Positions 26,701-40,900 of a stretch of 64,000 bases of DNA are shown here, piece by piece (positions within the stretch are counted from its first letter, which is position 1; each line of letters opens with the position of its first letter). The translations under genes and the position numbers were made by a program. The stretch comes from Echinarachnius parma (Eukaryota; Echinodermata; Echinoidea; Clypeasteroida; Echinarachniidae): assembly GCA_037951105.1 (NCBI GenBank), contig JBAMJV010003289.1, positions 100,382-164,381 on the forward strand, given 5' to 3'. Below the pieces are notes generated by a model. It was not told the origin of the DNA, did no database searches, and saw only the letters and a list, made by a program, of their open reading frames with translations.

Positions 26701-29700
26701 CATCTTTAGTATTCCATTCCTTCAATAAGTTCACAAAAATATGTTTTCAGAAAAAATATATAATTGGAAAACGCATCACCATTCTCAGCCATGCGGCCAT
26801 GCGGTCTGAATGCGCAGACTAGCGGCCAGCGGCGCTCTGTGCAGACCGAACGAATCATCCGGGATTCTATTGACGTACGCGTGTATTGCATTGGCGCACT
26901 CGCAAATGCCTGGCCCGTGTGGAACCAAAATATAGCCGTGGTTCCGTAAGTGGTGGAAATTAATTGCTATGTTTATGAATTACACAACCCTTTGCAAAAT
27001 GTTGGGTATATATTTGATATCACAAAACGGTACCAAAACATATAATAATGTGTTGTCCTTTGCCTGGTGGTCCCCTTTAAACACGTGTATGTTCTTCTTG
27101 TACACTAATCTAGGATTGTCAAAATGTACTCAGGAAACTGACAATTAATTTGAATAATATGTTCAACTCTTCACATGCACAATTTGTATTTCATGTAGCT
27201 CAAGCGCCAACCATGCCCCAGGAACTAAACATTGGCCAGCCCTCTCCAGGCCGAGTGCCTGGCATCAGTGCTGGTGGGAGGATCGAACCCATGCCCCCTC
27301 CTCCTCAGCGCCCAGAGCGCCAACCACAAGTGCACCGGTGGGGGCAGGGGCGTGCAGTGGGGGATCAGGCTGCAGATGGGGATGAGAGAAGAGATGAAGA
27401 GATGATTGCAGAAGCAAGGATTGGAGGAGGATCTGATGAAGGAAGGGCAGGAGAAGTAGGTGTAGGAGGAGGAGTGATTGGAGGGGGTGGTAGAGGCGGA
27501 GGAGGTGGTGTAGGAGGTGGAGGATGGAGAGGAGAAGATGAAGGTGGAGGAAGAGGTCAAGGAGCAGGATTTGGAAGAGGAGGATTAAGAATCGGACCAG
27601 CAGAGGAAGATGGTGAGGAAGGCATGGATGTGGATGAGGCGGGGCTTGGCATGGAGCAAGGGGAGCTACCAATGGAAGATGATGAAGAGGCTGGTGATGA
27701 TGACCCTCTGGGCCTGGGGATGTGGGGACGTGCAATGCCTCCCGGTCTTCAAGAAGTCGTTGCAGGTGGTGGAGCCGGTTTTGGGTGGCCCCCAGGAAGA
27801 GGTGAGGATGCTGCTTACTCCACACACTATCTCATTGTCGTATATGGAGAGTAATCATATTTGTAATGTCATTCCCATGGAGGTAATAAATGGTTCACCA
27901 AGTACTTGTAGGCAATGGGTCTAAACTTCCAAACAATTCAACATTCTCATGCAGCTTCAAATTGGCAAAGTACTCTGCATGAATCTCTCAAAAGTGTACC
28001 ATCATGTGTTGTTCAGGTGAAAGAGATTTAAGTACACGTGATATGGTTAAATATCTTTTCAAAGGTCCAGAGATGAATGTTGGCATTTTGACTTCCATAT
28101 ATTTAATATTTTTGTTCAAAAACTAATCAAGACAAATTATTCTCGAAAATGAACTTGTTTAACTAGCCGCAGTGATACAAGACTATTTCAGCATGAGTTA
28201 TCAACATTTTCAAAGTCATGACGAAGAGGAAAGGTCTATTTTGGAGGTCATGATCACCATGTCTTGGGTGAAGGTTCCGGTCTATAGCCGAGGATCAAAG
28301 GCTTTTCCAGTAAGATGGCTTTGGCCTTGCAAGAAGGATGTCTGTAATCTCCTTACCATTATCTATTTCAGTTGTCCAAAAGTGGATCGCACAGCCACAG
28401 TAGTTCAAGTTCTTTTCCCCTTTTTAGTTTGAAATAGAAATTAAAGATTGTTTCCATTATGCAGGACGTGGACACCATGTTTGGGGCGAGGGCCGTAGAA
28501 TGAATCAAGCCGAAGCAGGAAGGTTTGCGTATGGCTTTGTCGGGGCAAGAAGAGAGGCAGAGGCTGAGGAGAGAGATGAGCAAGTGGATGCTCCAAGTGC
28601 AGCTCGCATCGGTAAGAAATTATTTCCTTTCAGATCTTTTTAAAAACTGTTTTAATATTTTTTTAAATTTAAATTGTTTTACTTAAATGACTAGTGCATC
28701 ACTTTTGCAGGCATAATTTCAGTATAATTTTCCATGTATCAGAATGATAGTATGTCACATCTAGTTGGTGAAATTTGAAATATAAACGTGATTCAAGTGA
28801 TACAAGAAAATCTGTTCTTCATTGGCATTTCTTTCAAAAAAAATATTGCTCTGTAGTCTTACTCTAAATGCTCATTTCCTTTAAAAATCTATTTTAAAAC
28901 TTTGTATTGTGGAGTATTATTATCTCTTTACCAAGTTACAATAAAAATTATCCTGTTACGTCAACAATCTGATTGAGTCACTTTCGAGCTTAATCAGAAA
29001 TATCTGGTTTGTGAACATCAAGTACAAACATGAAGTACAATTAAAGGTCTGCATTTGTTAGACTAATTTCAGTGGAATAAACGATCTCACTGGCCTTTTA
29101 TAATTTCTAATCTAAATGTCAATACAATTTTCAAAAGGCTTTTTTCAGTCTTCTCAGCCTAGCTAGCTCATAAATGATATTTCTTTCATCGATGACAATC
29201 ATCTAAAATTGTATCTTACAAAAGCAGAACGGTATCTTTAAGAAATAAATTGGCTACTCTTGTTTTCTATCAGCTGCGGCAGCTCTGCAAAGGCTTAGCA
29301 ACGTCCCAACAGAATCCACAAGCAGCCAAACGTCTCCACACGCAGACCGCCACATCCCGACGCTGCTTGACCTGTGTGTAAAATGCACATCCAAACGCAT
29401 GGAATCACCCCAGACTGGTGTGAGCCGGCTGGAGGCAGTGCCCCCAAGTCTGGCAGGGAAAATGCTCATTGAGCTCAAGAAGTCAGGCCACCTCAGGCCA
29501 AAGACTCTTATGCAATTCATACCATGGTGAGTGTCTTCAGGTATAAATGTTTACTTTCCCCACATAATTATTCAATGTCTGGAGAACTTCATTAGAATCT
29601 GTATCATAGTAATGGGTATGGATGGTATGACTATTTCATAATGGTTCTCCTTCAGTAATTTGCAGCGCGTGTTGCTTGACTGCTGCAAGTACGCGACCAA

Positions 29701-32700
29701 TAAGCTGCTACAGACAGTCCATCCCCACATAACACCAATAATCTGAGCAGAGAAATTGATTAATTTGGGAGAATTAATGTCTTTGTTTTGGTTAATATAT
29801 AAATTGATATGTTATTATTAATTTAATTGTCCTTCAGTCATTTGCATCACCAATGAGCTACTACAGACGGTGCATCCCCACATCCCCCAATAATCTGTGC
29901 ACTCAAATAGATTACCTTATAAGAATTGCTGTCATAACTAAACCCCATTTTTATATTAACCCATTAAGGAATGATTGATTTTGCTATAACATGTATTCTC
30001 CATAAACCCCTAGCCAAGTATTTTTTGGACCAGTCCTGAAAGGGTTAATATTTTGTTATGAATTGAATTGCCCTTCAGTCACCTGCAGCACCTGTCACTT
30101 GACTGCTACAAGTACACCACCAATGAGCTACTCCAGACGGTGCGCCCCCACATCCACCTCTGCACCCTCAACCTGGCCTCTTGCCCCCTTATCACTGACC
30201 AGGGCCTCCTGCCACTCACTAGTAAGTGTGATAACATTCAATTCCTCAGTTTACCTCCAGGCATTTTGAATTAACCTGGGGGTGTTTCACAAAGATTCTA
30301 AGTTGAACTTAACTCTAAGTTGGACCTAACAATTATGGAAAGCCATTTGAAAGCTCCTTGATAATAACATTATATTACTGATTTGCAATAAAAATGTATT
30401 CCTTTTAAAAGAACTGTTTCAACAATTTTACAGATAAACCATCAGCTTTCCAATAGTGAAACACCCCCAGAAGTGATTGATTTTGCTATAACATGTATTC
30501 GCCATAGACCCCAGCCAGAGTATTTTCGGGACCAGTCCTGAATGGGTCAACTCTCCCCCACTCATTGCACTCCAGGCTGTTTTTTTTGTTATCATCTTAT
30601 TGCACAGGCATTACCTATCTATAGACAGGTTTATTTTCATGTAAAGTGCTTCCCAGTGCGATTGGGGTCATACTCTAATTTACAATTAGGTGGGAGATAA
30701 GTATTCAGAAGATAACTGCTCAAACTGTTTTCTAAAGAAATAGGATAAAAAAATAATTCTGACATCAAACCGGGTTTTGTTAGCTTAAGCTTTCCATACT
30801 AGTTGTGCCCTCTGATGGTGTAGGTCACATACTTGTATCTTTAAATCAAAGCAAAGTTATTTGTTTTTTTTTGTTTTGATTCACAGGCCTTAAGAAGTTG
30901 CAGCAGCTCAACCTAAGCAACAATAAAAGTCTTACAGATAGAGTCTTCCAAGTTGTCAAAGGTATGTCTATTTAGCCTATCCTAAAGTACTCCCAAAGCT
31001 GGGAACTTACAATCTTGTATTCTTTCTTGCCCATGTTGGGCAAGTCAAATCTAGACTTATTGCATTTTACCAGAATTGGGTTGCGCCCAACAATAACAAA
31101 ACATTTGAAAGTCTTTTATACATGATAGACCAGTTAGGCGAGTAAGATTTGCCCAAATTGGTGAGTTTTACTCAGTTTTAGAGGCTAAAAGTTAATTTTT
31201 ACTTGCCTTAGGAATTGTGTCAGTGCTAACTTCATATTCCCTTTATCCTTTTTAATTGGTGGTGTAGAAATAATTTTACTCTTGTTGAGTAACATTAGAT
31301 CACCATATGAGGTCATCTGAGTTCAACTACTTGCAGGCTTTTTTTATTGCTAAAAAAGATGCATCGTAGGACCTTCATACTATAGTATGGTTGATGGACA
31401 CTAGCACTGGTCAAACTACATCAGAGGTCCACTGAAATCAGGGTTTAATATGAAGCAAAAACAGAAATGCTATATTTGGGCAAAACATAATCTGGCGAAC
31501 GCCTTGTTTATTGTTGAATATGCAAAAATTAGTCTTTGATTTCTCTTATATTGTTTTCTTTTTATTTCTTTATTTCCCTGATTACTCTCCTATAGAATTG
31601 CCAAACCTTGCCACATTGCTTTTGGAGGGGACGTCAGTGACAGATGCAGGAATAGAGGTTCTTGTAGCTACACCGCCAGCCAGCCTGTCCAGTCTGAGTC
31701 TGAACAGAACGGGTGTCAGTGACTTATCTGTGCTATACCTAGCAAGTATGTCAACATAATAGTAAATATATAATCCATTGCGGATATAGTATCGGAAATA
31801 ATATCGCTAGTGATATTCGTTTGTCTCGCAATGTATGGTCAAACTAGGAATCTAAAAGATCATGACGTTTCGAGTGCCGCTGCAACACTTTGTCAAATGA
31901 TATAATCTAATGTAGACAATCGGTTTTTATGCTCTACCGTGGCTCCAAACTCACAATCTCGCATAAGCGAGTGCGTTCCTGATAGGTCAACAACGGACCG
32001 CGTCGATTGGCCGGTACACACGGGCACTCAACCAATCAACGGGACACTGGTGCGGCCCGCCTGCCGAACCAGCGTACGATACGTCGCCATGACACTACCC
32101 CGACCAACCGGCCCCCAATGGCTGATTCCAACCCACGGTAGAACAGAGCCACCTTCTTACTACAACGCTTATATCTACGTATCAATTTCAGGGCAAGGCG
32201 CCCGTATGTCAACATAACTCATTTTGACTTTTTTAATATCTTTTTGCTTGTTTTGCATACCTGTTGCTAAGATCAATGTTGCAATGTATGTCAACATGAT
32301 TCATTTAACTCCTTGAGTACAAGGGATTTTTGTTTAATTCCCATTTTTTGTTTGAAACCTGCTGCTAATGTCGATGTTGTAATTTTGTCTGAACTGTAAT
32401 TTTGTCTGAACTGTAACTTTATTTAAATGCTTTGGTTAACAACAGGTTGAATGCTTCTAAGTACATGTAGTTGATTTTTTCTGTCTTGTATCATTCCAAT
32501 TTCTTTGTTGTTTTTTTCCCCCTACAGGATTACCAAAATTGAAGAATTTGGGCCTTGAGCAAACTCAGGTGAGTTTCCATAAAATGTTAACGTAAACCCT
32601 CACTAGTTGATTGCACTGTAAAGTTTCTTACAAATTAGACTGAATTGAACTTAGGCTGGTGCTGGGCTAAACTACATTAAACCTCTGTTAAAACAAGCTT

Positions 32701-34887
32701 GATTATTTCCTTGGTTAAATGTTGTTTATAGGTACCCGTATCCATGATGTTGTAAATACACAGTAGGTTTGCTGTAGCACCATGTAAGGAGGGAGGGAGT
32801 AGATACATGTAGTTCTGCAAAGGAATGCTAGTATTCTTTCTTTAGCATATAAGATCTGAAAAGAACTACAGCACAGGTATGAGTTATTGTAAGGAGTAGG
32901 AGGGTGGTAGGAGTGGCTCGACGTTTCAAACATGTTGACTGTCTGTCATCAGGAGTGCAGGACAGTCGGACAGTCAACCTGTTCAAAATGTCGAGCCCCT
33001 CCCACATCTGCTGCCCGCACTAACAATGATATAATCTTGTTTTGTATTTTAATATGCAAACTTCACCTTTATAGATCTGCAAGTGGTTATAAGTGATTGT
33101 ATATTGTATGTAAGAACCCAGGAGAGTGTAGGGCACCTAAGCCAGCTAGTGTTCCTGAACGTGGCCCATAATAGTCTGGAACAAGGAGGCCTTCCTTTGT
33201 CTACATCTGGTGCCCACTCTAAGAATGTTATACCCTTGTTTTGTCTTTTAATATGCAAACTTCACCTTTATAGATGCAAGAGTGTAGGGCACCTATTAAC
33301 CATAGATGTGGGTTGTAATATTCTGGAAGGACTGGGGAAGGGATGCCCTGCTTTGCCAGGTGCCCACATCACACTAAGTGTTTTTAAATATATGTTGGTT
33401 TTTGGAATATGCAAACTCATTTGTGTGTTTCATCTTGTAGGTAACCACTCTTGAGAGTGTAGGGCACCTAAGCCAGCTTGTTTCTCTGAATGTGGGCCGT
33501 AACAGTCTGGACAGGGATGCCCTGCCTCACCTACACCAGGTGCCCACACTGAGGTCACTCAACATATCTCATCTGGGAGGATTCCCCGGCGATGAGGCCC
33601 TTGCGTGTCTTCAAGGTAGCCCTACATTTCATTTTGATTTCATGTATTTTAACTCAATATTAGTGAAGAATCATATCTTACAATGGAAATATTGCTTACA
33701 ATTTAAACCCTAGGTCAACGATAGGAAAAAAACGTTTCATATTTGGAGTGTGAATTAAGTGCCCTCCCAAAATATATTGTAAATACATGTCTGGAAATCA
33801 CATACCGTAGAACACCATCGTCAAGCACCCCCAAGCACCAATATGCATCTTGCTTTTAAAGAGCGCCCGCTCTCTGTCCAAACGGGAAACTTTAATCAAG
33901 TATGCAAATAATGGTGAGGAATATTCATGAGGATAATAATGGAGGTGAATCTCATGGAAACGTCTTTAAAAGCAAGATGCGTATAGGTGCTTGGGGGTGC
34001 TTGACGATGGTGTTCTACGGTAGGAGAACAGGTACATGGACATATTGAAGCTAATCCATTGCCTGCATGAACATGGTGGGTCCTATATTAACTCTAAATT
34101 GCAAACTCTAGTAGGGAACAGGTTAAGAATAAAGACAGCAAGAAAGAAAGTGAGAGAGAGAGAGGGCGAGGAAAAGATAACACTCACTGAATGTCCAGTT
34201 GTCCCTGGATTGCTTGTTCACTAACACGTGCTATAATTGATTCCAACATACATGTATGATCAATATCTAAAATGAATTATTCAGATATTTTCTTGTAAAC
34301 AAGATGAAGTATTTCTTTGCACATTTAGTAGTATAACGAATCTGTAACTTCTTTTCTACTTCTTTTTTACAACCATAGGTCTGCAATTGGTTCAGCTCAC
34401 AATGCCAGATAGACACACAACGACAGACAAGGGTCTTAAGTGTATTGCAGGTAAATTCAATGTGGTCGGGAAGAAGGGTGCAAATGATTTCTACACTGAC
34501 AGTCCATCCTCCCCCTCTTTCATTTAAAGGAGAAGTTTCCCCAAGCATTTATTTTTAAAAGCAAATTGGATGATTGTAAAACAATTTTAGAAACCCAACA
34601 GTTTGAGAATGAAAAATTTGTATGCTGCCCTCTCGGGTGGTTCTCTGCTAAATATGTGATGTCACAACAGAACAACTCTAGTAAAATTGTATGCACAACT
34701 TTAAAAAAGACCATTACTTCTCATGAAAATGTATCTTCCCTCTACTCTTATACTTATGTAATTTAAAGCAAAGTTCATTGTGCATACATTTACGATTTAA
34801 CTTGCTCAACTTATCTTATTTATTAATTATTAGTATTATTATTATTATCAGTATTATTTATCGTTATTATAATTATTATTATCATTA

Positions 34888-34930
<43 letters not shown>

Positions 34931-34949
34931 CATTATCATTATCATTATC

Positions 34950-34990
<41 letters not shown>

Positions 34991-37900
34991 GATTATAAAG
35001 ATTATTATTATTAGTAGTATTTAATTAGTATTACTAGTACTAATATTATTATAATTATTATTATTATCATTACTACTACTCACTACTGTACTTTTATGAA
35101 AGCAAATCCAAAAACATATTTCCAAACTGTTCACTTCGCAGGCATGCCTCTCTGTTCTCTGGACCTGACGGATTACATTCACATATTGGATGTAGGCCTC
35201 CACCACCTCGCAGACATGACAAGGTGGGTAAAGAAAGATTTGATTCTTCTACATTCGCTGGCGAAGTTCCACTTTTCTACATTCCTAAATTATTCCATCT
35301 ACATATATCAATCGTCACTGCTCGTTTCCCTTCTTATTTTTATGCCTCCGCAACGAAGTAGCCGGAGGCATTATGTTTTCGGGTTGTCCGTCCGTCCGTA
35401 CGTACGTACGTCCGTACGTCCCGTTCTCGTGATCGCGTTATCTCAAGAACCGATGGACGGATTTTCACCAAACTTGGGTCATATATGTATCTTGGGGGGC
35501 CGATGATCTGATTAGATTTTGGGGTCATGAGGTCAAAGGTCACAGAGCTATAAACCAGGTAGCAAGCCAACGTTGGACCAACGTCGGAAACTTGCAAACT
35601 CGTTGGAACCCGTTGGACGTTGGACAATCTCGTTGGATCAACGTTGGACCAACATCGGTAACTCGCAGTGAAAAAGAAGTTGGACAATCTCGTTGGACCA
35701 ACGTTGGACCAACATCGGTAACTCGCAGTGAAATGTACGTTGGACAATCTCGTTGGACCAACGTTGGATCAACATCGTTAACTCGCAGTGAAATAGACGT
35801 TGGACAATTTCGTTGGACTAACGTTGGATCAACATCGGTAACTCGCAGTGAAAAAGACGTTGGACAATCTCGTTGGACCAACGTTGGACCAACATCGGTA
35901 ACTCGCAGTGAAAAAGACGTTGGACAATCTTGTTGGACCAACATTGGACCAACATCGGTAACTCGCAGTGAAATGGACGTTGGACAATCTTGTTGGACCA
36001 ACGTTGGATCAACATCGGTAACTCGCAGTGAAAAAGACATTGGACAATCTCGTTGGACCAACGTTGGACCAACATCGGTAACTCGCAGTGAAAAAGACGT
36101 TGGACAATCTCGTTGGACCAACATTGGACCAACATCTGTAACTCGCAGTGAAATGGACGTTGGACAATCTTGTTGGACCAACGTTGGACCAACATCGGTA
36201 ACTCGCAGTGAAAAAGACGTCGGACAATCTCGTTGGACCAACGTTGGACCAACATCGGTAACTCGCAGTGAAATGGACGTTGGACAATCTTGTTGGACCA
36301 ACGTTGGACCAACATCGGTAACTCGCAGTGAAAAAGACGTCGGACAATCTTGTTGGACCAACGTTGGACCAACGTTGGACCAACATCGGTAACTCGCAGT
36401 GAAATGGACGTTGGACAATCTCGTTGGACCAACGTTGCACCAACATCGGTAACTTGCAGTGAAATAGTCGTTGGACAATCTCGTTGGACCAACGTTGGAC
36501 CAACATCAGTAACTCGCAGTGAAAAAGACGTTGGACAATCTCGTTAGCCCAACGTTGGACCAACATCGGTAATTCGCAGTGAAATGGACGTTGTACAATC
36601 TTGTTGGACCAACGTTGGACCAACATCGGTAACTCGCAGTGAAGAAGACGTTGGACAATCTCGTTGGACCAACGTTGGACCAACATCGGTAACTCGCAGT
36701 GAAATGGACGTTGGACAAACTCGTTGGACCAACGGTGGACCAACATCGGTAACTCGCAGTGAAATTGACGTTGGACAATCTCGTTGGAGCAACGCTGGAC
36801 CAACATCGGTAACTCGCAGTGAAAAAGACGTTGGACAATCTTGTTGGACCAACGTTGGATCAACATCGGTACCTCGCAGTGAAAAAGACGTTGGACAATC
36901 TCGTTGGACCAACGTTGGATCAACATCGGTAATTCGCAGTGAAAAAGACGTTGGACAATCTCGTTAGACCAACAGTAATGAGCGGACTCAAGTAGAATTA
37001 CAATCATAAATAGAAGTGCGCCATCCCCGGTGAATTACCATATAGGATCGATATGTATATTATCGGGTGTCAAGAGACCATGTATGAGTTGGGCCATCGA
37101 TCTACAAGCAGTTAATAAAGTAAGCTTTCAACTATACTCGTGTGCCTACTTGTATTATATTACAACATGGTGTCTGAAGTGAAAGTGACTGTATGTCTGA
37201 TTCGATTCGCCATGACCTGTGTTGTAGAAATGCTAATTTGAATCCATTTTGGGAGGCGAGCTTCACGGTTGATGTGTGACCGGATATACCATCCAGAAAA
37301 CGCTTTATTGAGAACTGTACTGTTCGTTATCAACGGTGCATAGCTAGTAGGAAGAAAGAGCTCCAGAAGAGGCAGAAGCGATACTATGATCAGGGTGCCA
37401 AGTCGCTGCTGGTGTTGAAGTCTGGAGAACGTGTGTACTACCAAGTGGGAAAAGAATGGAAACCTGGCGTAGTGACAACTCAAGATTCAACGCCCCGCTC
37501 GTACCACATCCAGAGTGAGAAAGGTGGGCGGTATCGCCGGAACAGACATCATCTAAAGAAGCGTCGCGCACCTGAAGGTAACATCCATGTTCCAGTAAAC
37601 GAGGAAACGGAGTTCCCAGAAGCGTGCTGGAGTGAGGTGAAGCCGCCCTCGCAAGAACGTGACAGGCGCTACCCACTTCGACGTCTACTCTCAGACCCCC
37701 GGATAGATTAGATTTGTGATAGAGATGAATACCATTTAGGGCAGAATAATCCCTTGGTATCATCTAGGCGTTGGGTAGTCCACCCTGGCACTAGCACGTT
37801 AAACCATTTTGCATAAGGTAAATGTCGGTCTTACATAGGGGATGACAACCGTACGAAAGGGGCAGAATAATCCCCTGGTTCCATCTTCTGGGTGTCGGGT

Positions 37901-40900
37901 AGTCTACCCTGACACTCAAGTTTGTAATTTACCAGTATTTATTATTGTTATGCCAGAGTTACACATGGCATTTCGCCTACTTGTATTATATTACAACACC
38001 AACGATGGATCAACATCGGTAACTCAAAGTGAAATGGAGGTTGGACAATCTCGTTAGAGCAACGTTGGATCGACATCGGTAACCCACAGTGAAACGTTCG
38101 TTAATCCAACGAGAATCCAACATTTCACATCTGTTGTTCACTACATGTAGCTGTTATGTTAGAAAAGGTAATTTTTTTTACTCGTAGCACAGGTGGTCAA
38201 AACCCCCTTGCATAATAAAAGGATTTAAAATTAGCTGCTGAAAGCAGGATGTATGCCATCGTTGGATCAACGTTGGTTCAACGTTGGATGAACGTTGGTT
38301 ATTATTCATGAATATTCATGAGTGGTTATCATTGACTGCAAAAAGCATTAATAATCATGTTATTTGATTGTTCAGAATGAATCCAATGTTATTATTTACT
38401 CATTATTTGAAATATATGTAAGTTATTTATCTACAAAAACATTCTAAAGGTTTGTTTCCATGATGTATTTGTGTAAATTCTTAAAAATTTATCCAAACAT
38501 TCAACTTTATCGAAATACCAACCATCAAACAAATATTAACACAGAAGCTAGGTTATATAAAGCTGAGTGGATGATGTAGATGTAGTGAGTGTAGGAATAG
38601 GAATAGGACTATATAGATAGGAATAGGACTAGGAATAGGGTTAGGGTTAGTCTTAGGTAAAGGGAAAGCTAGGATAGGATGTTCTAGATATCACCAATAG
38701 GCGTGTCATATGAATATTAATTTAATTTTTTTAGTACGGTGAGACGTTGGTCCAACGTTGGACCAACGTTGGATCAACGTTGGACCAACGTTGGAGAAAT
38801 GTTGGTGAATTACGCTGGACCAACGTTGGATGCTTGTTGGAGACATGTTGGATGCTTGTTGGAGACATGTTGGATGCTTGTTGGATGAGTGTTGGAGACA
38901 TGTTGGATGCTTGTTGGAAATATGGTGGATGCTTGTTGGACACATGTTGCTTTGACGTTGGATCAACGTTTGCGTACGCCCAACCAACGCTGCTCCAACG
39001 TTGGCGAATACAAAATACCAACCTTGGATCAACGTTGGAAAAGCGTTGGTCCAACGTTGACAAATGACAACTTTCCAACGATGGACCAACGTTGATCCAA
39101 CGTTGGTATTTTGTTTTCGCCAACGTTGGAGCAGCGTTGTTTGGGCGTACGCAAGCAACGTTGGTCCAACGTTGCCGGACAACGTTGGACCAACGTTGCC
39201 GAAAAAATTGGACAACGTTGGTCCAACGTTGGACCAACGTTGGCTTGCTACCTGGTATATATGCAAAAATAGCTCGTGATCGCGTTATCTCAAGAACGGA
39301 TTGACGGATTCTGACCAAACTTGGTACATGTATGTATCTTGGGGGGCCGATGATCTGATTAGATTTTGGGGTCATGAGGTCAAAGGTCAAAGGTCACAAA
39401 GCTCATTATATATGCAAAAATAGCTCGTGATCGCGTTATCTCAAGAACGGATTGACGGATTCTGACCAAACTTGGTACATGTATGTATCTTGGGGGGGCC
39501 GATGATCTGATTAGATTTTGGGGTCATGAGGTCAAAGGTCAAAGGTCACAGAGCTCATTATATATGCAAAAATAGCTCATGATCGCGTTATCTCAAGAAC
39601 GGATTGATGGATTCTGACCAAACTTGGTACATGTATGTTCATTGGAGAGCCAATGAACTGATTAGATTTTGGGGGTCATGAGGTCAAAGGTCAAGGTCAC
39701 TTATAGCTCATAATTGTGATATGTCAAGATCTAAAAGAGAGAGTACCATCAAAATTGAGTTGACAGAATTAATTCAGTGTACATGTTGATTTGGGCTTGA
39801 TATAAATCGCGTAATGGCGGAGGCATCATTTTCGACTGCGCGCAGTCGAAGATCCATCTAGTCTTTGAATTACTGACTGGAATCTGATCCCTTTGGCAGT
39901 CAGGCAAGTTCTTATGCAGCATAGTGCGAATATCACCAAAAACAGATTGATAGATATATTGTATTCCAAAACGACTCTTACAATATCAAATAAAACAAAT
40001 TAAAACAAATTTGATGACAAATTATACAAGTGATTTATTGATATAATGACATACAAAAGGTAACATTACCTGTAATAGTTTTGGTGTTGATGTTTTCATC
40101 AGATATAAATTTACTCATTATGTCCAAGACAATGTGGTTTTGATGTATCATGCATTCTCCATAGACCCCAGCCAGAGTATTTTTGGGGCAAGTCCTTAAT
40201 GATCTGAATTTGGTTTGCTGCCAATTCCATGAGCACCAACTTTTAGACGTAAGAAAACCATCGTGTGATCCTGTTCTGATATCTTAAAGATAAACTTGAG
40301 TATTGATTCTTTCTGAAAATGTTGTGACGATTTTGTTTGGTTTGTAATCCATGTGGAAGCACATTTATTTAAGACTTTGTTATATGAATGATTCCACTCC
40401 AATTCCTCGCATACTTGCGAAATTCGATTTCAAAACGATTTCTTCCTTCCGTCGCCAGGATAGCCGACGACCCTACTCCGGGCTCTGATATACAGAGTGC
40501 AATGCATTTCTATTGAATAACACTCGGTAAAGTGTAACATACTCTTAAAAGCAGCTATCATTACGCATGATCAGTCAGTCAGGAATGTGCCTGAAAATCA
40601 TCCGGGGTAGAAGGCGGCTAAACACAGTGTATTTTCACTGCCAAATAATGTTCATTTGATTGAGAATTTGTCTTTTATTTTCATTTTTGACAAATATTTA
40701 GATTGAATCATGTAACTATAATGCTTTCATTTGATATTCCAACAATATTACTTCATCTTTAAGGCTGTACAGCTTTTTTTCTTTCTTGCAAATTAACAAA
40801 CCTTTACCAGTACTCGAGTATATCTTTAAGAACTTTCTCACCAGTTATAATCCTTGTGATAAACTTATTTCATGGAGAAGGTCGACATATTTTCTTCCTC

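Larger units (their letters stand above)
35554..39256 (+). mobile_element. 3.7 kb inverted-repeat element built on a 60-bp satellite
   Basis: Ends accaggtagcaagccaacg and cgttggcttgctacctggt are inverted. Inside lie the 60-bp array, a gypsy-like insertion, about 600 bp unique DNA (38125-38740) and a second region of ccaacgttgg-type repeats. It carries no transposase, so it is a nonautonomous, foldback-like element inserted into the Helentron-like copy 1. Confidence 0.75.
35342..39861 (+). mobile_element. Helentron/HINE-like element, copy 1, split by a 3.7 kb insertion
   Basis: It begins atgcctccgc after T and ends ctag before T. Near the 3' end gcggaggcat is the exact inverse of the first ten bases, followed by the 16-bp palindrome cgactgcgcgcagtcg and CTAG. 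This 5' end with an inverted match upstream of a 3' stem-loop is the pattern of nonautonomous Helitron2/Helentron elements. A gtccgtccgtacg tract lies near the 5' end, and units of about 140 bp with tctcaagaacggattgacgg repeat three times at 39270-39690. Without the insertion it is about 0.8 kb. Confidence 0.75.

Noticed and set aside
27225-27825. Minus-strand open frames opposite exon 8
   Set aside because: Shadows of the Gly/Glu-rich coding exon; Ser- or Leu-rich low complexity only.
34778-35014. Tyr/His-rich 78-codon frame
   Set aside because: A translation of the TTA/TCA microsatellite.
35590-36968. Regular repeats as a possible CRISPR array
   Set aside because: Units are contiguous with no unique spacers, and the genome is eukaryotic.
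35540-37007. Long open frames on both strands (up to 332 codons) with repeats such as TNVGPTSVTRSE
   Set aside because: They follow from a 60-bp period without stops. They exist in several frames and on both strands, with no splice or family support.
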